Origin: JAZDCJ01 sp036311985
Lineage (GTDB): Bacteria; Actinomycetota; Actinomycetes; Actinomycetales; Micrococcaceae
Reading direction: 5' to 3' (one strand)
Assembly: GCF_036311985.1 (NCBI RefSeq)
Contig: NZ_JAZDCJ010000056.1
DNA length: 25,755 nucleotides
Shown here: positions 11,278 through 19,562 of the stretch, piece after piece
Layout of the letters: every line of letters starts with the position of its first letter
Numbering within the stretch: position 1 is the stretch's first letter
Position numbers and translations under genes: made by a program
Notes under the pieces: generated by a model
The model's database searches: none
Seen by the model: only the letters and a program-made list of their open reading frames with translations
Told to the model about the DNA's origin: nothing

Positions 11278-13188
11278 CTAGCCTTCCGCGCCCGGGCCGG
11301 CGTCCGGCGTAGTCCGTGTCACCGGGCCGGCGCCCTGGGGCCCGTCGGGCGAGCCCACGCTTCGGGAGTGGGCCGTGCCTCCGGGCAGCCGCAGCCACAC
11401 GGCCGCGTCGGGGGCGAGGAACGCCGCCTGGCCGCGGACCTCGACGGAGCCCGGGAAGCTCTCGAGGAGCACGTCCGCGCCCGCCGGCAGCGCGGCGGCT
11501 TCCGCGCCCGCGTTGAGGACGACGCCGATGCCCCCGTTCGCGTACGCGACGAGGCCGGACGCCGGGGTACTGGGCGCCGTGCTGTCGGCCGCCGTGGTCC
11601 CGGACGCCGGGGCGCCGGAGTCCGCGGCGGCCGCGGAACCGGGCCCATCGAGCCAGGCGAGCGAGCCGAGCCCCAGGTCCTCCGCGCGGCGCAAGGCCAG
11701 GGCGGCGCGGTAGAACTCGAGGGTCGAGCCGGGCGCCCCGTCCTGCGCGTCGCGGGCGTACCGGGCCCACGAGCCGGGCTGGGGCAGCCAGGACGCGCCG
11801 GCGTCGGAGAAGCCGAAGGCCCCGCCGGCGGTGGTCCACGGCAGGGGCACGCGGCAGCCGTCGCGGCCCGTCCGCTGCCCGCCCGTGCGGTGGAAGGTCG
11901 GGTCCTGACGGAACTCGTGCGGCAGCAGGGTGTGGTCCGGCAGCCCGAGCTCCTCGCCCTGGTACAGGTACACCCCGCCGGGCAGGCCCAGCGTAAAGAG
12001 GGTCGCGGCGCGGGCCCGGCGCAGGCCCAGGTCCTCATCCGGCTGGGGATCGTCCGGGCCGAGCCCGTCGCCGACCCGGGTCTCGACGCCGACGGTCCCG
12101 AAGCGCGTGGTGTGGCGGGCGACGTCGTGGTTGGACAGGACCCACGTGGTCGGCGCCCCCACGGCGTCGAACGCGCGCAGGGAGCGCTCCGTCACGGCCT
12201 TGAGCGCGGCGGCGTCCCAGCCGGTGCCGAGGTAGGGGAAGTTGAACGCCTGGTGCATCTCGTCCGGGCGCACCCAGTCCGCCATGGCCTCCACGGGGTG
12301 CACGTTGGCCTCCGCGCAGAGGATCCGCTCCCCGGGGTATTCCTCGAGGACCTCGCGCCAGCGGCGGAACACCGCGTGCACGCCCTCGCGGCCGAACATC
12401 GGGGCGTCCGCGAACGGGTAGCCCTCCACGGGGTAGCCGTCCGGGCTGCCGCCCCAGTCCGGCAGTCCGGGTTCCTTCACGAGCGCGTGGGCCACGTCCA
12501 CGCGGAAGCCGCCGGCGCCGCGGTCCAGCCAGAACCGCAGGATCCGCTCGAACTCCGCGTGGACCGCCGGGTTGTCCCAGTTGAAGTCCGGCTGGCTAGA
12601 GTCGAAGAGGTGCAGGTACCACTGGCCGGGCGCGCCGTCCGCGCCGGCCGTCCGGGTCCAGGCGCTGCCGCCGAAGTGGGACTGCCAGTTGTTCGGCGGC
12701 GCGGACCCGTCCGGGCCCGATCCGTCGCGGAAGACGAACAGCTCCCGCTCCGGCGCGCCGGGCGCTGCGGCGAGCGCCGCCTGGAAGAGGGCGTGCTGGT
12801 CCGAGCAGTGGTTGGGGACCAGGTCCACGATGATCCGCACGCCGAGCGCGTCGGCCCGGGCGATGAGCGCGTCGAAGTCGGCGAGCGTGCCGAAGAGCGG
12901 GTCGACGTCGCAGTAGTCGGAGACGTCGTATCCGGCGTCGCGCTGCGGGGAGCGGAAGAACGGGGAGAGCCAGACGGCGTCGACGCCGAGACCGGCGAGG
13001 TGGTGCAGTTCGCGGGTGATCCCCGGGAGGTCTCCGATCCCGTTGCCCGTGGTGTCGCGGAAGGAGCGCGGATACACCTGGTAGATGACCGCCCGGCGCC
13101 ACCACTCGGACGTGCCCGAGGGCACGTGCAGGAGCGGACCGGGGGTGGCGGAGCCGGCAGGGGCGGCCAGGCCGCAGGAGGAAGACAT
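11278..13188 (-). CDS. GH13 alpha-glucosidase, cytoplasmic
   Basis: A 636-residue GH13 enzyme that releases glucose from the non-reducing end of malto-oligosaccharides. The TIM barrel begins at WWRRAVIYQVYPRSF (about residues 29-43). Region I is DLVPNH (122-127). The nucleophile is D231 in GFRVDVAHAL, the acid/base E293 in CAEANV, and the transition-state stabiliser D355 in LSNHD. There is no signal peptide. The C-terminal beta domain holds a 30-residue linker rich in Ala, Ser, Thr and Pro (about 515-545). ATG 13188 lies seven bases after a TAGGAT -10, so the message may be leaderless; ATG 13197 is an alternative. The gene heads the operon with lacI and diverges from malE. The exact GH13 subfamily and linkage specificity are not certain. 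Confidence 0.92.
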   Translation of the reverse strand: MSSSCGLAAPAGSATPGPLLHVPSGTSEWWRRAVIYQVYPRSFRDTTGNGIGDLPGITRELHHLAGLGVDAVWLSPFFRSPQRDAGYDVSDYCDVDPLFGTLADFDALIARADALGVRIIVDLVPNHCSDQHALFQAALAAAPGAPERELFVFRDGSGPDGSAPPNNWQSHFGGSAWTRTAGADGAPGQWYLHLFDSSQPDFNWDNPAVHAEFERILRFWLDRGAGGFRVDVAHALVKEPGLPDWGGSPDGYPVEGYPFADAPMFGREGVHAVFRRWREVLEEYPGERILCAEANVHPVEAMADWVRPDEMHQAFNFPYLGTGWDAAALKAVTERSLRAFDAVGAPTTWVLSNHDVARHTTRFGTVGVETRVGDGLGPDDPQPDEDLGLRRARAATLFTLGLPGGVYLYQGEELGLPDHTLLPHEFRQDPTFHRTGGQRTGRDGCRVPLPWTTAGGAFGFSDAGASWLPQPGSWARYARDAQDGAPGSTLEFYRAALALRRAEDLGLGSLAWLDGPGSAAAADSGAPASGTTAADSTAPSTPASGLVAYANGGIGVVLNAGAEAAALPAGADVLLESFPGSVEVRGQAAFLAPDAAVWLRLPGGTAHSRSVGSPDGPQGAGPVTRTTPDAGPGAEG

Positions 13189-13195
13189 GTTCCTC

Positions 13196-13224
13196 ATCCT
13201 AGCCGCGGTCCTCGCCGAACTGAA
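13196..13224 (-). promoter_or_regulatory. Candidate promoter of the alpha-glucosidase-lacI operon
   Basis: On the minus strand, TTCAGT (13224-13219), 17 bp and TAGGAT (13201-13196) form a plausible promoter, with the predicted transcript start at the ATG at 13188. The -35 matches the consensus poorly. The LacI-type operator at 13221-13234 covers it. Confidence 0.45.
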
Positions 13225-13234
13225 AGCGGTTACA
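13221..13234. promoter_or_regulatory. LacI-type operator O1 (alpha-glucosidase side)
   Basis: TGAAAGCGGTTACA is an imperfect 14-bp palindrome centred on CG (5 of 7 pairs), as in LacI/GalR operators. It shares 11 of 14 bases with the operator in the malE promoter. It overlaps the proposed -35 of the alpha-glucosidase gene. Confidence 0.62.
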
Positions 13235-13331
13235 TCGTGGCGTCGCCAGTCACATGAATCGCCTGGAGCCCTGCGGCATCAAGCGATTTCAGGGTGCCAA
13301 ACTGACCTGACGTGGGGTGTTCAGGATGGTC

Positions 13332-13360
13332 TGGACGCACTGGGTGCAAACGCTTACACT
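13332..13360 (+). promoter_or_regulatory. malE promoter
   Basis: TGGACG (13332-13337), a 17-bp spacer and TACACT (13355-13360) form a good SigA-type promoter. The predicted transcript start is near 13367, giving a leader of about 88 nt before malE. Confidence 0.62.
13345..13358. promoter_or_regulatory. LacI-type operator O2 (malE side)
   Basis: TGCAAACGCTTACA is a 14-bp imperfect palindrome with a central CG and 5 of 7 pairs. It overlaps the -10 of the malE promoter, so bound repressor would block RNA polymerase. It is the counterpart of the site at 13221-13234. Confidence 0.68.
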
Positions 13361-13378
13361 AATGGCATACATCACACA

Positions 13379-13433
13379 GGGCCCTTCCGGGACCGGTCCG
13401 CCTGCGATCCGCAGGTCGCCGCCGGACGGGCCC
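13379..13433 (+). promoter_or_regulatory. Folded 5' leader of malE
   Basis: GGGCCC (13379-13384) and CCGG (13387-13390) pair with CCGG (13422-13425) and GGGCCC (13428-13433), giving 11 of 12 base pairs. Inside, CCTGCG and CGCAGG (13401-13415) make a hairpin with a 3-nt loop. The structure ends seven bases before the GAAAGG ribosome site. It could stabilise the transcript or tune translation. It matches no riboswitch class I recognise. Confidence 0.45.
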
Positions 13434-13454
13434 GACCCGAGAAAGGCCTCACCC

Positions 13455-14759
13455 ATGCAGGTGCGTTCCACCGGCAACGGCGCTGTGACCCGCCGTGCCT
13501 TCACCCTCGGTGCCTTCGGCACCACCGCGGCCATGATGCTCGCCGCGTGCGGCTCCGGCACGGGGACCACGGCCCCCACGACCTCCGCCGCCGCGGGATC
13601 CTCCTCCGCCCCGGCCGCGTCGACCACCACGCTCACGCTGTGGACCGACGCCGAGCGCTCGCCGGCGCTGAAGGAGATCACCGAGAAGTTCAAGACCGAG
13701 AAGGGCATCGAGGTGCGCCTCGTGGTCAAGGACTTCGCCGCCGTGCGCGACGACTTCATCACACAGGCCCCCACGGGCAAGGGCCCGGACATCCTCATCG
13801 GCCCGCACGACTGGCTGGGCACGCTCGTCCAGAACGGCGTCGTCGCCCCCGTCCAGCTCGGAGACAAGGCCGGCCTGTTCGCCGAGTCCTCGATCCAGGC
13901 CATGACCTACAACGGCCAGGTCTACGGCCTGCCCTACGCCATCGAGAACGTCGCCCTGATCCGCAACACCGACCTCGTCGCCGAGGCCCATGCGGACTTC
14001 GCCGACGTCGTCGCCGCGGGCCAGAAGGCCGTCGCCGACGGCAAGGCCGAGTTCCCCTTCCTCGTGGGCCTGGATCCCAAGCAGGCGGATCCTTACCACA
14101 TGTACCCGCTGCAGACGTCCTTCGGGGCCCCCGTCTTCGAGCAGGCCGCGGACGGCTCCTACGACGCCTCCAAGCTGGCCATGAACAACGAGGGCGGCAA
14201 GAAGTTCGCCCAGTTCCTCGCCGACATGGGCGACGGCGGCGAGAAGGTCTTCCGCTCCGCCATCACGGGCGACATCGCCAAGGAGAAGTTCCTCGCCGGC
14301 GAGTCCCCCTACTACCTGACGGGCCCGTGGAACGTGCCGCCGATCGCCGAGAAGGGCATCAAGTTCGCCGTCGACCCGCTGCCGTCGGCCGGCGGCGAGG
14401 ACGCCCAGCCGTTCATCGGCGTCAACGGCTTCTTCATCTCCGCCAAGAGCGAGAACACCCTCGCCGCGACGGAGTTCGTCGTGAACTACCTGAGCCTCGA
14501 GGAGGCCCAGGACGCGCTGTTCGAGCAGGGCGGACGCCCGCCGGCACTGACCGCGTCCTTCGACAAGGCGGCCTCCGACGAGGTCGTCAAGGCGTTCGGC
14601 GAGATCGGCGCCAACGGCGTCCCGATGCCGGCCGTCCCCGAGATGGGCGCCGTCTGGGCGGACTGGGGCGGCGCGCAGCTGAGCCTCATCAAGGGCCAGG
14701 AATCGGATCCGGCCGCGGCCTGGGAGAAGATGGCCGCCAACATCGAGGCCAAGATCTAG
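13455..14759 (+). CDS. malE: Maltose/maltodextrin ABC transporter substrate-binding lipoprotein MalE
   Basis: A 434-residue extracellular binding protein that delivers malto-oligosaccharides to MalFG. The signal peptide has a twin-arginine-like TRRAFTLG and ends in lipobox LAAC with Cys32 as the lipid anchor. A Ser/Thr/Ala/Pro linker (to about residue 57) precedes TLTLWTDAERSPALKEI, the start of the MalE-type lobe. GPDILIGPHDWLGTLVQNG and YGLPYAIENVALIRN are typical maltose-binding protein stretches. ATG 13455 has GAAAGG eight bases upstream. The gene leads malEFG, is preceded by a LacI operator and a folded leader, and is followed by a strong intercistronic hairpin. The exact substrate (maltose, maltotriose or longer) is inferred from context. 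Confidence 0.92.
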   Translation: MQVRSTGNGAVTRRAFTLGAFGTTAAMMLAACGSGTGTTAPTTSAAAGSSSAPAASTTTLTLWTDAERSPALKEITEKFKTEKGIEVRLVVKDFAAVRDDFITQAPTGKGPDILIGPHDWLGTLVQNGVVAPVQLGDKAGLFAESSIQAMTYNGQVYGLPYAIENVALIRNTDLVAEAHADFADVVAAGQKAVADGKAEFPFLVGLDPKQADPYHMYPLQTSFGAPVFEQAADGSYDASKLAMNNEGGKKFAQFLADMGDGGEKVFRSAITGDIAKEKFLAGESPYYLTGPWNVPPIAEKGIKFAVDPLPSAGGEDAQPFIGVNGFFISAKSENTLAATEFVVNYLSLEEAQDALFEQGGRPPALTASFDKAASDEVVKAFGEIGANGVPMPAVPEMGAVWADWGGAQLSLIKGQESDPAAAWEKMAANIEAKI

Positions 14760-14771
14760 CACCACGCGCTT

Positions 14772-14802
14772 CCTCCGGGCGGGCCGCCGGCCCGCCCGGA
14801 GG
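14772..14802 (+). other. malE-malF intercistronic hairpin
   Basis: A perfect 14-bp G/C-rich stem (14772-14785 with 14789-14802) with loop GCC lies 12 nt after the malE stop, in a 128-nt gap. No T-run follows. The likely role is partial termination and 3' protection of malE mRNA, so that more binding protein is made than permease. Confidence 0.7.
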
Positions 14803-14887
14803 GCAGCGTGCCCGGCCGGGCGCCGTCCGGCGTCGTCCGCGGCCCCGGGCAGCCCACCCCCTCGACGCGCAGAAAGTCCCGTAACCC

Positions 14888-16501
14888 ATGGCAGCGACAG
14901 GCACCGCCACCCGGCCTCCGGCCCCCGCACCCCGACCCGCGCCGAAGCGCCGCACCCCGCGCGGACCCGACTCCGTCGTCGGAATCCTCGCCAAGATCGT
15001 TCTGCTCGGCCTCGTCGACGCCATCGCGGTGTTCGTGCTGTTCCAGCTGGCCGTCGCCGGCGAATGGCTCGTGTTCGGCATCAGCCTCGCGGTGACCCTC
15101 GTGGTCAACTGGATCTACCTGCGCCGCGGCGGCCTGCCCGCCAAGTACCTGGCGCCCGGCATCTTCTTCCTCCTGGTCTTCCAGGTGTTCGTCATGGTGT
15201 TCTCCACCTACATCGCGTTCACCAACTACGGCGACGGGCACAACTCCTCCAAGGAGGACGCCATCGCCTCCATCCAGCTCTCGGCGCAGGAGCGCGTCCC
15301 GGACTCGCCGCAATACGCGGCGAGCGTGCTGGACCGCGACGGGGAGCTGTTCCTCCTGGTCACCGACCCCGAGGGCAACGTCCGGCTCGGCGGGAACGAG
15401 CAGCCCCTCGAGGAGGCCGTACCCAACGCGACCGGGCCAACGGGCGCCGCGACCGGCGTCGACGGCTACACGACCCTGCAGTTCGCCGAGCTCCTGCAGC
15501 GCCAGCAGGAGATGTCCACCCTCTCCGTGCCCTTCAGCGACGACCCGGGGGACGGCTCGCTGCGCACCCCCGACGGCTCCACCGCGTTCGTCTTCAAGCC
15601 CAAGCTCTCCTACGACTCCGCCACGGACTCCTTCACGGACACCGTCACGGGCGTCGTCTACACCGACTCGGGCGAGGGCACCTTCGCCGCGCCCGACGGC
15701 TCAGAACTGTCCACGGGCTGGAAGATCAACGTCGGCTTCGAGAACTTCGTCCGCGCCTTCACCGACCCGAACCTGCAGGGCCCGCTCTTCCAGGTGGTGC
15801 TGTGGACGTTCGGCTTCGCCGTCCTGTCCGTCCTGACGACGTTCGCGCTCGGCCTCTTCCTGGCGATCGCGTTCAACCGGGCCGACCTCAAGGGCAAGCG
15901 CATCTACCGCGTCCTGATGATCCTGCCCTACGCGTTCCCCGCGTTCCTCTCCGGCCTGGTCTGGTCCGGCCTGCTCAATCCCGAGTTCGGCTTCATCAAC
16001 AACGCGCTGCTCGGCGGCGCGGCGATCCCGTGGCTGACCGACCCGTGGCTCGCCAAGTTCTCCGTGCTGCTTGTGAACCTCTGGCTCGGCTACCCCTACA
16101 TGTTCCTCGTCTGCACCGGCGCGCTGCAGTCCCTGCCGGAAGAGGTGGACGAGGCCGCCCGCATGGACGGGGCCGGCCCGTGGACCGTCTTCCGCGCCAT
16201 CAAGCTGCCGCTCCTGCTCGTCTCCCTGGCGCCCCTGCTCATCTCGAGCTTCGCGTTCAACTTCAACAACTTCAACGTCATCTACATGCTGACCGGCGGT
16301 GGCCCGCGCTTCGCCGACACGACGTTCGACATCGGCGCGACCGACATCCTGATCACCATGGTCTACAAGGTCGCGTTCGGCACCGGCACGGGCCGCGACT
16401 ACGGCCTCGCGAGCGCCCTGGCGATCATCATCTTCGTCATCGTCGCGACCGTGTCCGCGATCAGCTTCCGCAAGACCCGCGCCCTGGAGGAGATCAACTG
16501 A
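14888..16501 (+). CDS. malF: Maltodextrin ABC transporter permease MalF
   Basis: A 537-residue inner-membrane permease with about eight transmembrane segments: near 32-55, 58-78, 88-113, 300-330, 341-364, 392-412, 442-460 and 506-526. A large external loop (about 114-295) lies between the third and fourth, as in the E. coli MalF P2 domain that holds MalE. The EAA coupling loop EEVDEAARMDGAGPWTVF (418-435) contacts the ATPase. The Pro-rich N-terminus is cytoplasmic. The stop overlaps malG (TGATG). No mal ATPase gene follows, and the MsiK-type ATPase at 21207-22361 is the likely energiser. Confidence 0.94.
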   Translation: MAATGTATRPPAPAPRPAPKRRTPRGPDSVVGILAKIVLLGLVDAIAVFVLFQLAVAGEWLVFGISLAVTLVVNWIYLRRGGLPAKYLAPGIFFLLVFQVFVMVFSTYIAFTNYGDGHNSSKEDAIASIQLSAQERVPDSPQYAASVLDRDGELFLLVTDPEGNVRLGGNEQPLEEAVPNATGPTGAATGVDGYTTLQFAELLQRQQEMSTLSVPFSDDPGDGSLRTPDGSTAFVFKPKLSYDSATDSFTDTVTGVVYTDSGEGTFAAPDGSELSTGWKINVGFENFVRAFTDPNLQGPLFQVVLWTFGFAVLSVLTTFALGLFLAIAFNRADLKGKRIYRVLMILPYAFPAFLSGLVWSGLLNPEFGFINNALLGGAAIPWLTDPWLAKFSVLLVNLWLGYPYMFLVCTGALQSLPEEVDEAARMDGAGPWTVFRAIKLPLLLVSLAPLLISSFAFNFNNFNVIYMLTGGGPRFADTTFDIGATDILITMVYKVAFGTGTGRDYGLASALAIIIFVIVATVSAISFRKTRALEEIN

Positions 16502-17436
16502 TGAGCACCACGACGCATCCCTCCACCCGCTCCGTCCCGCCCGCCGCGCCCCGCCTGCGCGCCGACGGCCAGCCGCGGATGGGCTTCGGCCGCTGGTTCC
16601 GCGAGAAGGGTTGGCGCCACCTCGTGGCCGTCCTCGCGACGCTCTTCTCGATCTTCCCGCTGCTCTACGTGCTCTCCGCGGCGCTGAACCCCACGGGCAC
16701 CATGGCCGGGTCCGCGACCCTGTTCACCTCCATCGGCACGGGCAACTTCGAGGAGCTCTTCGCCAACCAGGAGCGCCCGTTCGCCAAGTGGTTCATGAAC
16801 ACCCTCGTCATCGGCATCACGACGAGCGCCCTGACCGTGTTCCTCGGCGCCCTGGCCGCCTACGCGTTCTCCCGCATGCGCTTCGCCGGCCGCCGCGTGG
16901 GGCTGCTCTCGCTCCTGCTGCTGCAGATGTTCCCGCAGCTGCTGACCGTCGTCGCGATCTTCCTGCTCCTGAACTACCTCGGCGACATCATCCCGGCGAT
17001 CGGCCTGGGCAGCCAGCTCGGCCTCATCATGGTCTACCTCGGCGGCGCGCTCGGCGTGAACACCTACCTCATGTACGGGTTCTTCAACACCGTGCCGCAG
17101 TCGCTCGACGAGTCGGCCCGCATCGACGGCGCAAGCCATGTGCAGGTGTTCTTCCGGATCATCCTGCCCCTCGTGACGCCGATCCTCGCCGTCGTCGGCC
17201 TCTTGGCGTTCATCGGGATCTCGAGCGAGTTCGTGATCGCCTCCGTGGTGCTCACCGACCCCGACTCGCAGACCCTCGCCGTGGGCCTCTACTCCTACGT
17301 GGCCCAGCAGCGCAGCGAGAACTGGGGCGTGTTCGCCGCCGGCGCCGTGCTCGCGGCGATCCCGGTCATGGCCCTGTTCCTGTTCCTGCAGCGCTACATC
17401 ACCTCCGGCCTGACCGCCGGCGGCGTCAAGGGATAG
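16501..17436 (+). CDS. malG: Maltodextrin ABC transporter permease MalG
   Basis: A 311-residue permease with six transmembrane segments. The first is at about residues 40-62, after a cytoplasmic tail. The EAA loop SLDESARIDGASHVQVFF (201-218) binds the ATPase. The C-terminal TSGLTAGGVKG closely matches the MalG end that reaches into the ATPase dimer in E. coli. It pairs with MalF to form the channel. The start ATG shares one base with the malF stop (TGATG), so translation is coupled. The gene ends 116 nt before the second GH13 gene. Confidence 0.95.
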   Translation: MSTTTHPSTRSVPPAAPRLRADGQPRMGFGRWFREKGWRHLVAVLATLFSIFPLLYVLSAALNPTGTMAGSATLFTSIGTGNFEELFANQERPFAKWFMNTLVIGITTSALTVFLGALAAYAFSRMRFAGRRVGLLSLLLLQMFPQLLTVVAIFLLLNYLGDIIPAIGLGSQLGLIMVYLGGALGVNTYLMYGFFNTVPQSLDESARIDGASHVQVFFRIILPLVTPILAVVGLLAFIGISSEFVIASVVLTDPDSQTLAVGLYSYVAQQRSENWGVFAAGAVLAAIPVMALFLFLQRYITSGLTAGGVKG

Positions 17437-17491
17437 GCGGGCCGCGTCGCGGAACGTCACGCGGGTCACGGCCCGCACCGCCCGGCCGGGC

Positions 17492-17497
17492 TAGGAT
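17492..17497 (+). promoter_or_regulatory. Candidate -10 before the second GH13 gene
   Basis: TAGGAT fits TANNNT and would start a transcript near 17505, about 50 nt before the GH13 start. No good -35 is visible, and the gene may also be read from the malE promoter. Confidence 0.3.
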
Positions 17498-17552
17498 CGG
17501 CCTCGAGGGCACCGGGGCGCATCCCGGTCCCGGGCCGGGGGAGCCACCACAG

Positions 17553-19550
17553 ATGGGGGATAACGCAGTGAACACGCAGCCACACCACGACGGTTCGGTC
17601 CTGTACGTCGACGATCCCGCGCCGGGCCTCGGCGACATCGTCGGCGTCCGCCTGCGGATCCCGGCGGGCTTCGGCCCCGTCGAGGGGGTGTGGCTGCGCA
17701 GCGTGCGGGACGCCGAGCCCCATTACGACGCCGCCGTCCGCCTCGGCGCGCACCCCGCCTCCGCCGCGGGGCACCCGGGGGCGGACGGGCGGGAGCCGGG
17801 CCCCGGCGTCGTACCCTCCGTTCCCGAGGACGGCTGGGAGTGGTGGCAGGCGCCCCTGACGATCGTCAACCCCGTGCAGAACTACCGCTGGCTCGTCCGT
17901 TCCGAGGGGCGCAACCACTGGATCAACGCGGCCGGCCACTCCACGCGCGACGTCCCGGACGTGCGCGACTTCCGGATCGGGACGCACGGCGCGCCCGCCG
18001 AGTGGGTGCGGCGCTCGGTCATGTACCAGGTGTTCCCGGACCGCTTCGCGCGCTCGGAGCAGGCCGACGCGCACCCCGTGCCCGAGTGGGCCCTCGCGTG
18101 CGACTGGAACACGACGCCCGTCATCGGCCAGGGGCCCCAGACGCCCTACCAGTTCTACGGCGGCGACCTGACCGGCCTGCGCTCCAAGCTGGACCACATC
18201 GAGGCCCTCGGCGCCACGGTCGTGTACCTGACGCCGATGTTCCCGGCCCGCTCCAACCACCGCTACGACGCCTCCGACTTCTCCGGCGTGGACCCCCTGC
18301 TCGGCGGGGACGCGGAGTTCGTCAAGCTCATCCGGGAGATCCACGCCCGCGGGCTCAAGGTCATCGGCGACCTCACCACGAACCACTCCGGCGACGCCCA
18401 CGAGTGGTTCCGCAACTCCCACCGCAACCCGGGCGCCCCGGAGTCCGAGTACTACTACTACGGGGAGGGCAACGAGGACTACGTCGCCTGGCTCGGCGTG
18501 GACTCGCTGCCCAAGTTCAACTGGAACTCGGAGGGGCTCCGGCGGCGGTTCGTGCTCGACGACGACTCGATGGCCGCGCGCTGGCTCAAGCCCCCGTTCA
18601 ACCTCGACGGCTGGCGGATCGACGTGGGCAACATGACCGGGCGCATGGGCGCCGACGACCTGAACCACGAGGTCGCGGCCCTGCTGCGCGCGCGGATCCA
18701 CGAGATCAAGCCCGACGCCATGCTGCTCGCCGAGTCGACGTCCGACGCCTCCGCCGATTTCCAGGGCGACACGTGGCAGGGTGCCATGACGTACACGAAC
18801 TTCACGCGGCCGCTGTGGCAGTGGCTCGCGAGCGGCGAGGCGCCCGAGGGCTCCGACGGCGTGCGCCGGCCGTGGTACTTCGGGCTGCCCCAGGCCGGGC
18901 CGGACCGGATCGAGGCCGAGGACTTCCTCGCGACGCACCTGGACTTCGCCGCGGGCTTCCCGTGGACCGTGCGCCAGTGCAACATGAACGCGATCGACAC
19001 GCACGACACCGCGCGGGCCGCGTCCGCCATGGTCCCGGGAGGCCAGGGCGTCGGCGTCTTCCTGCAGTTCACGCTGCCCGGGATCCCCATGGTGTTCATG
19101 GGCGACGAGTTCGGGCTCAAGGGATTCAACGGCGAGGACTCGCGGACGCCGATGCCGTGGGACGACCCCGCGCGCGTCCTCGAGGACCTGCGTCCCCTCT
19201 ACGCGGACCTGGCCGGGCTGCGCAGCGGGCACCCCGCGCTCGTCGACGGCGGGATCCGCTGGGTCCACGCCGAGGGCGACGTCCTGGCCTTCGTGCGCGA
19301 GCACGCCGGAGGCTCGGTGCTCGTGGTGGCGGCGCGCGCCCCGTTCAGCGGGGTCGAGCTGCCGCTGGGCCTCGTCGGGCGGCCGGCGGGCGTCGATCCC
19401 GCGGGCCCGGACGCCGCGGCCCTCGCGCCGCTGGTCCACGTCGGCGGGGGGATCCACGCCGCGGTGCGCGGCGACGTCCTGGTGCTCGAGGGCAGCGGTC
19501 CGGCGGCCGCGGCGTACGCCCTCGACGGCATCCAGGCCCCCGCCCCCTGA
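17553..19550 (+). CDS. GH13 maltodextrin glucosidase / neopullulanase-like enzyme
   Basis: A 665-residue cytoplasmic GH13 enzyme. An N-terminal beta domain (about 25-145, ending in VNPVQNYRWLV and following strands) precedes the barrel that starts at RRSVMYQVFPDRFARS. Region I is DLTTNH (273-278). The nucleophile is D357 in GWRIDVGN, the acid/base E394 in LLAEST, and the stabiliser D485 in IDTHD. The N-domain plus barrel order is that of MalZ, cyclomaltodextrinase and neopullulanase, which cut short or branched maltodextrins. There is no signal peptide, so it acts after uptake by MalEFG. ATG 17553 has GGGGGAG nine bases before it; GTG 17568 with GGGGGA is equally possible. Exact specificity is open. 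Confidence 0.9.
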   Translation: MGDNAVNTQPHHDGSVLYVDDPAPGLGDIVGVRLRIPAGFGPVEGVWLRSVRDAEPHYDAAVRLGAHPASAAGHPGADGREPGPGVVPSVPEDGWEWWQAPLTIVNPVQNYRWLVRSEGRNHWINAAGHSTRDVPDVRDFRIGTHGAPAEWVRRSVMYQVFPDRFARSEQADAHPVPEWALACDWNTTPVIGQGPQTPYQFYGGDLTGLRSKLDHIEALGATVVYLTPMFPARSNHRYDASDFSGVDPLLGGDAEFVKLIREIHARGLKVIGDLTTNHSGDAHEWFRNSHRNPGAPESEYYYYGEGNEDYVAWLGVDSLPKFNWNSEGLRRRFVLDDDSMAARWLKPPFNLDGWRIDVGNMTGRMGADDLNHEVAALLRARIHEIKPDAMLLAESTSDASADFQGDTWQGAMTYTNFTRPLWQWLASGEAPEGSDGVRRPWYFGLPQAGPDRIEAEDFLATHLDFAAGFPWTVRQCNMNAIDTHDTARAASAMVPGGQGVGVFLQFTLPGIPMVFMGDEFGLKGFNGEDSRTPMPWDDPARVLEDLRPLYADLAGLRSGHPALVDGGIRWVHAEGDVLAFVREHAGGSVLVVAARAPFSGVELPLGLVGRPAGVDPAGPDAAALAPLVHVGGGIHAAVRGDVLVLEGSGPAAAAYALDGIQAPAP

Positions 19551-19562
19551 CCCCTCGCAGCC

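Noticed and set aside
11270..11839. Upstream extension of the LacI-type frame into the alpha-glucosidase gene
   Set aside because: The helix-turn-helix begins right after GTG 11269, and the added sequence is an Arg-rich shadow of the GH13 gene.
11368..13257. Plus-strand open frame of 629 codons antisense to the alpha-glucosidase
   Set aside because: A high-GC shadow frame: Arg/Val/Gly-rich translation with no domain motifs, whereas the minus strand has a complete GH13 enzyme.
17466..19457. Minus-strand open frame of 663 codons antisense to the second GH13 gene
   Set aside because: A shadow frame with biased composition opposite a gene that has all GH13 catalytic motifs.
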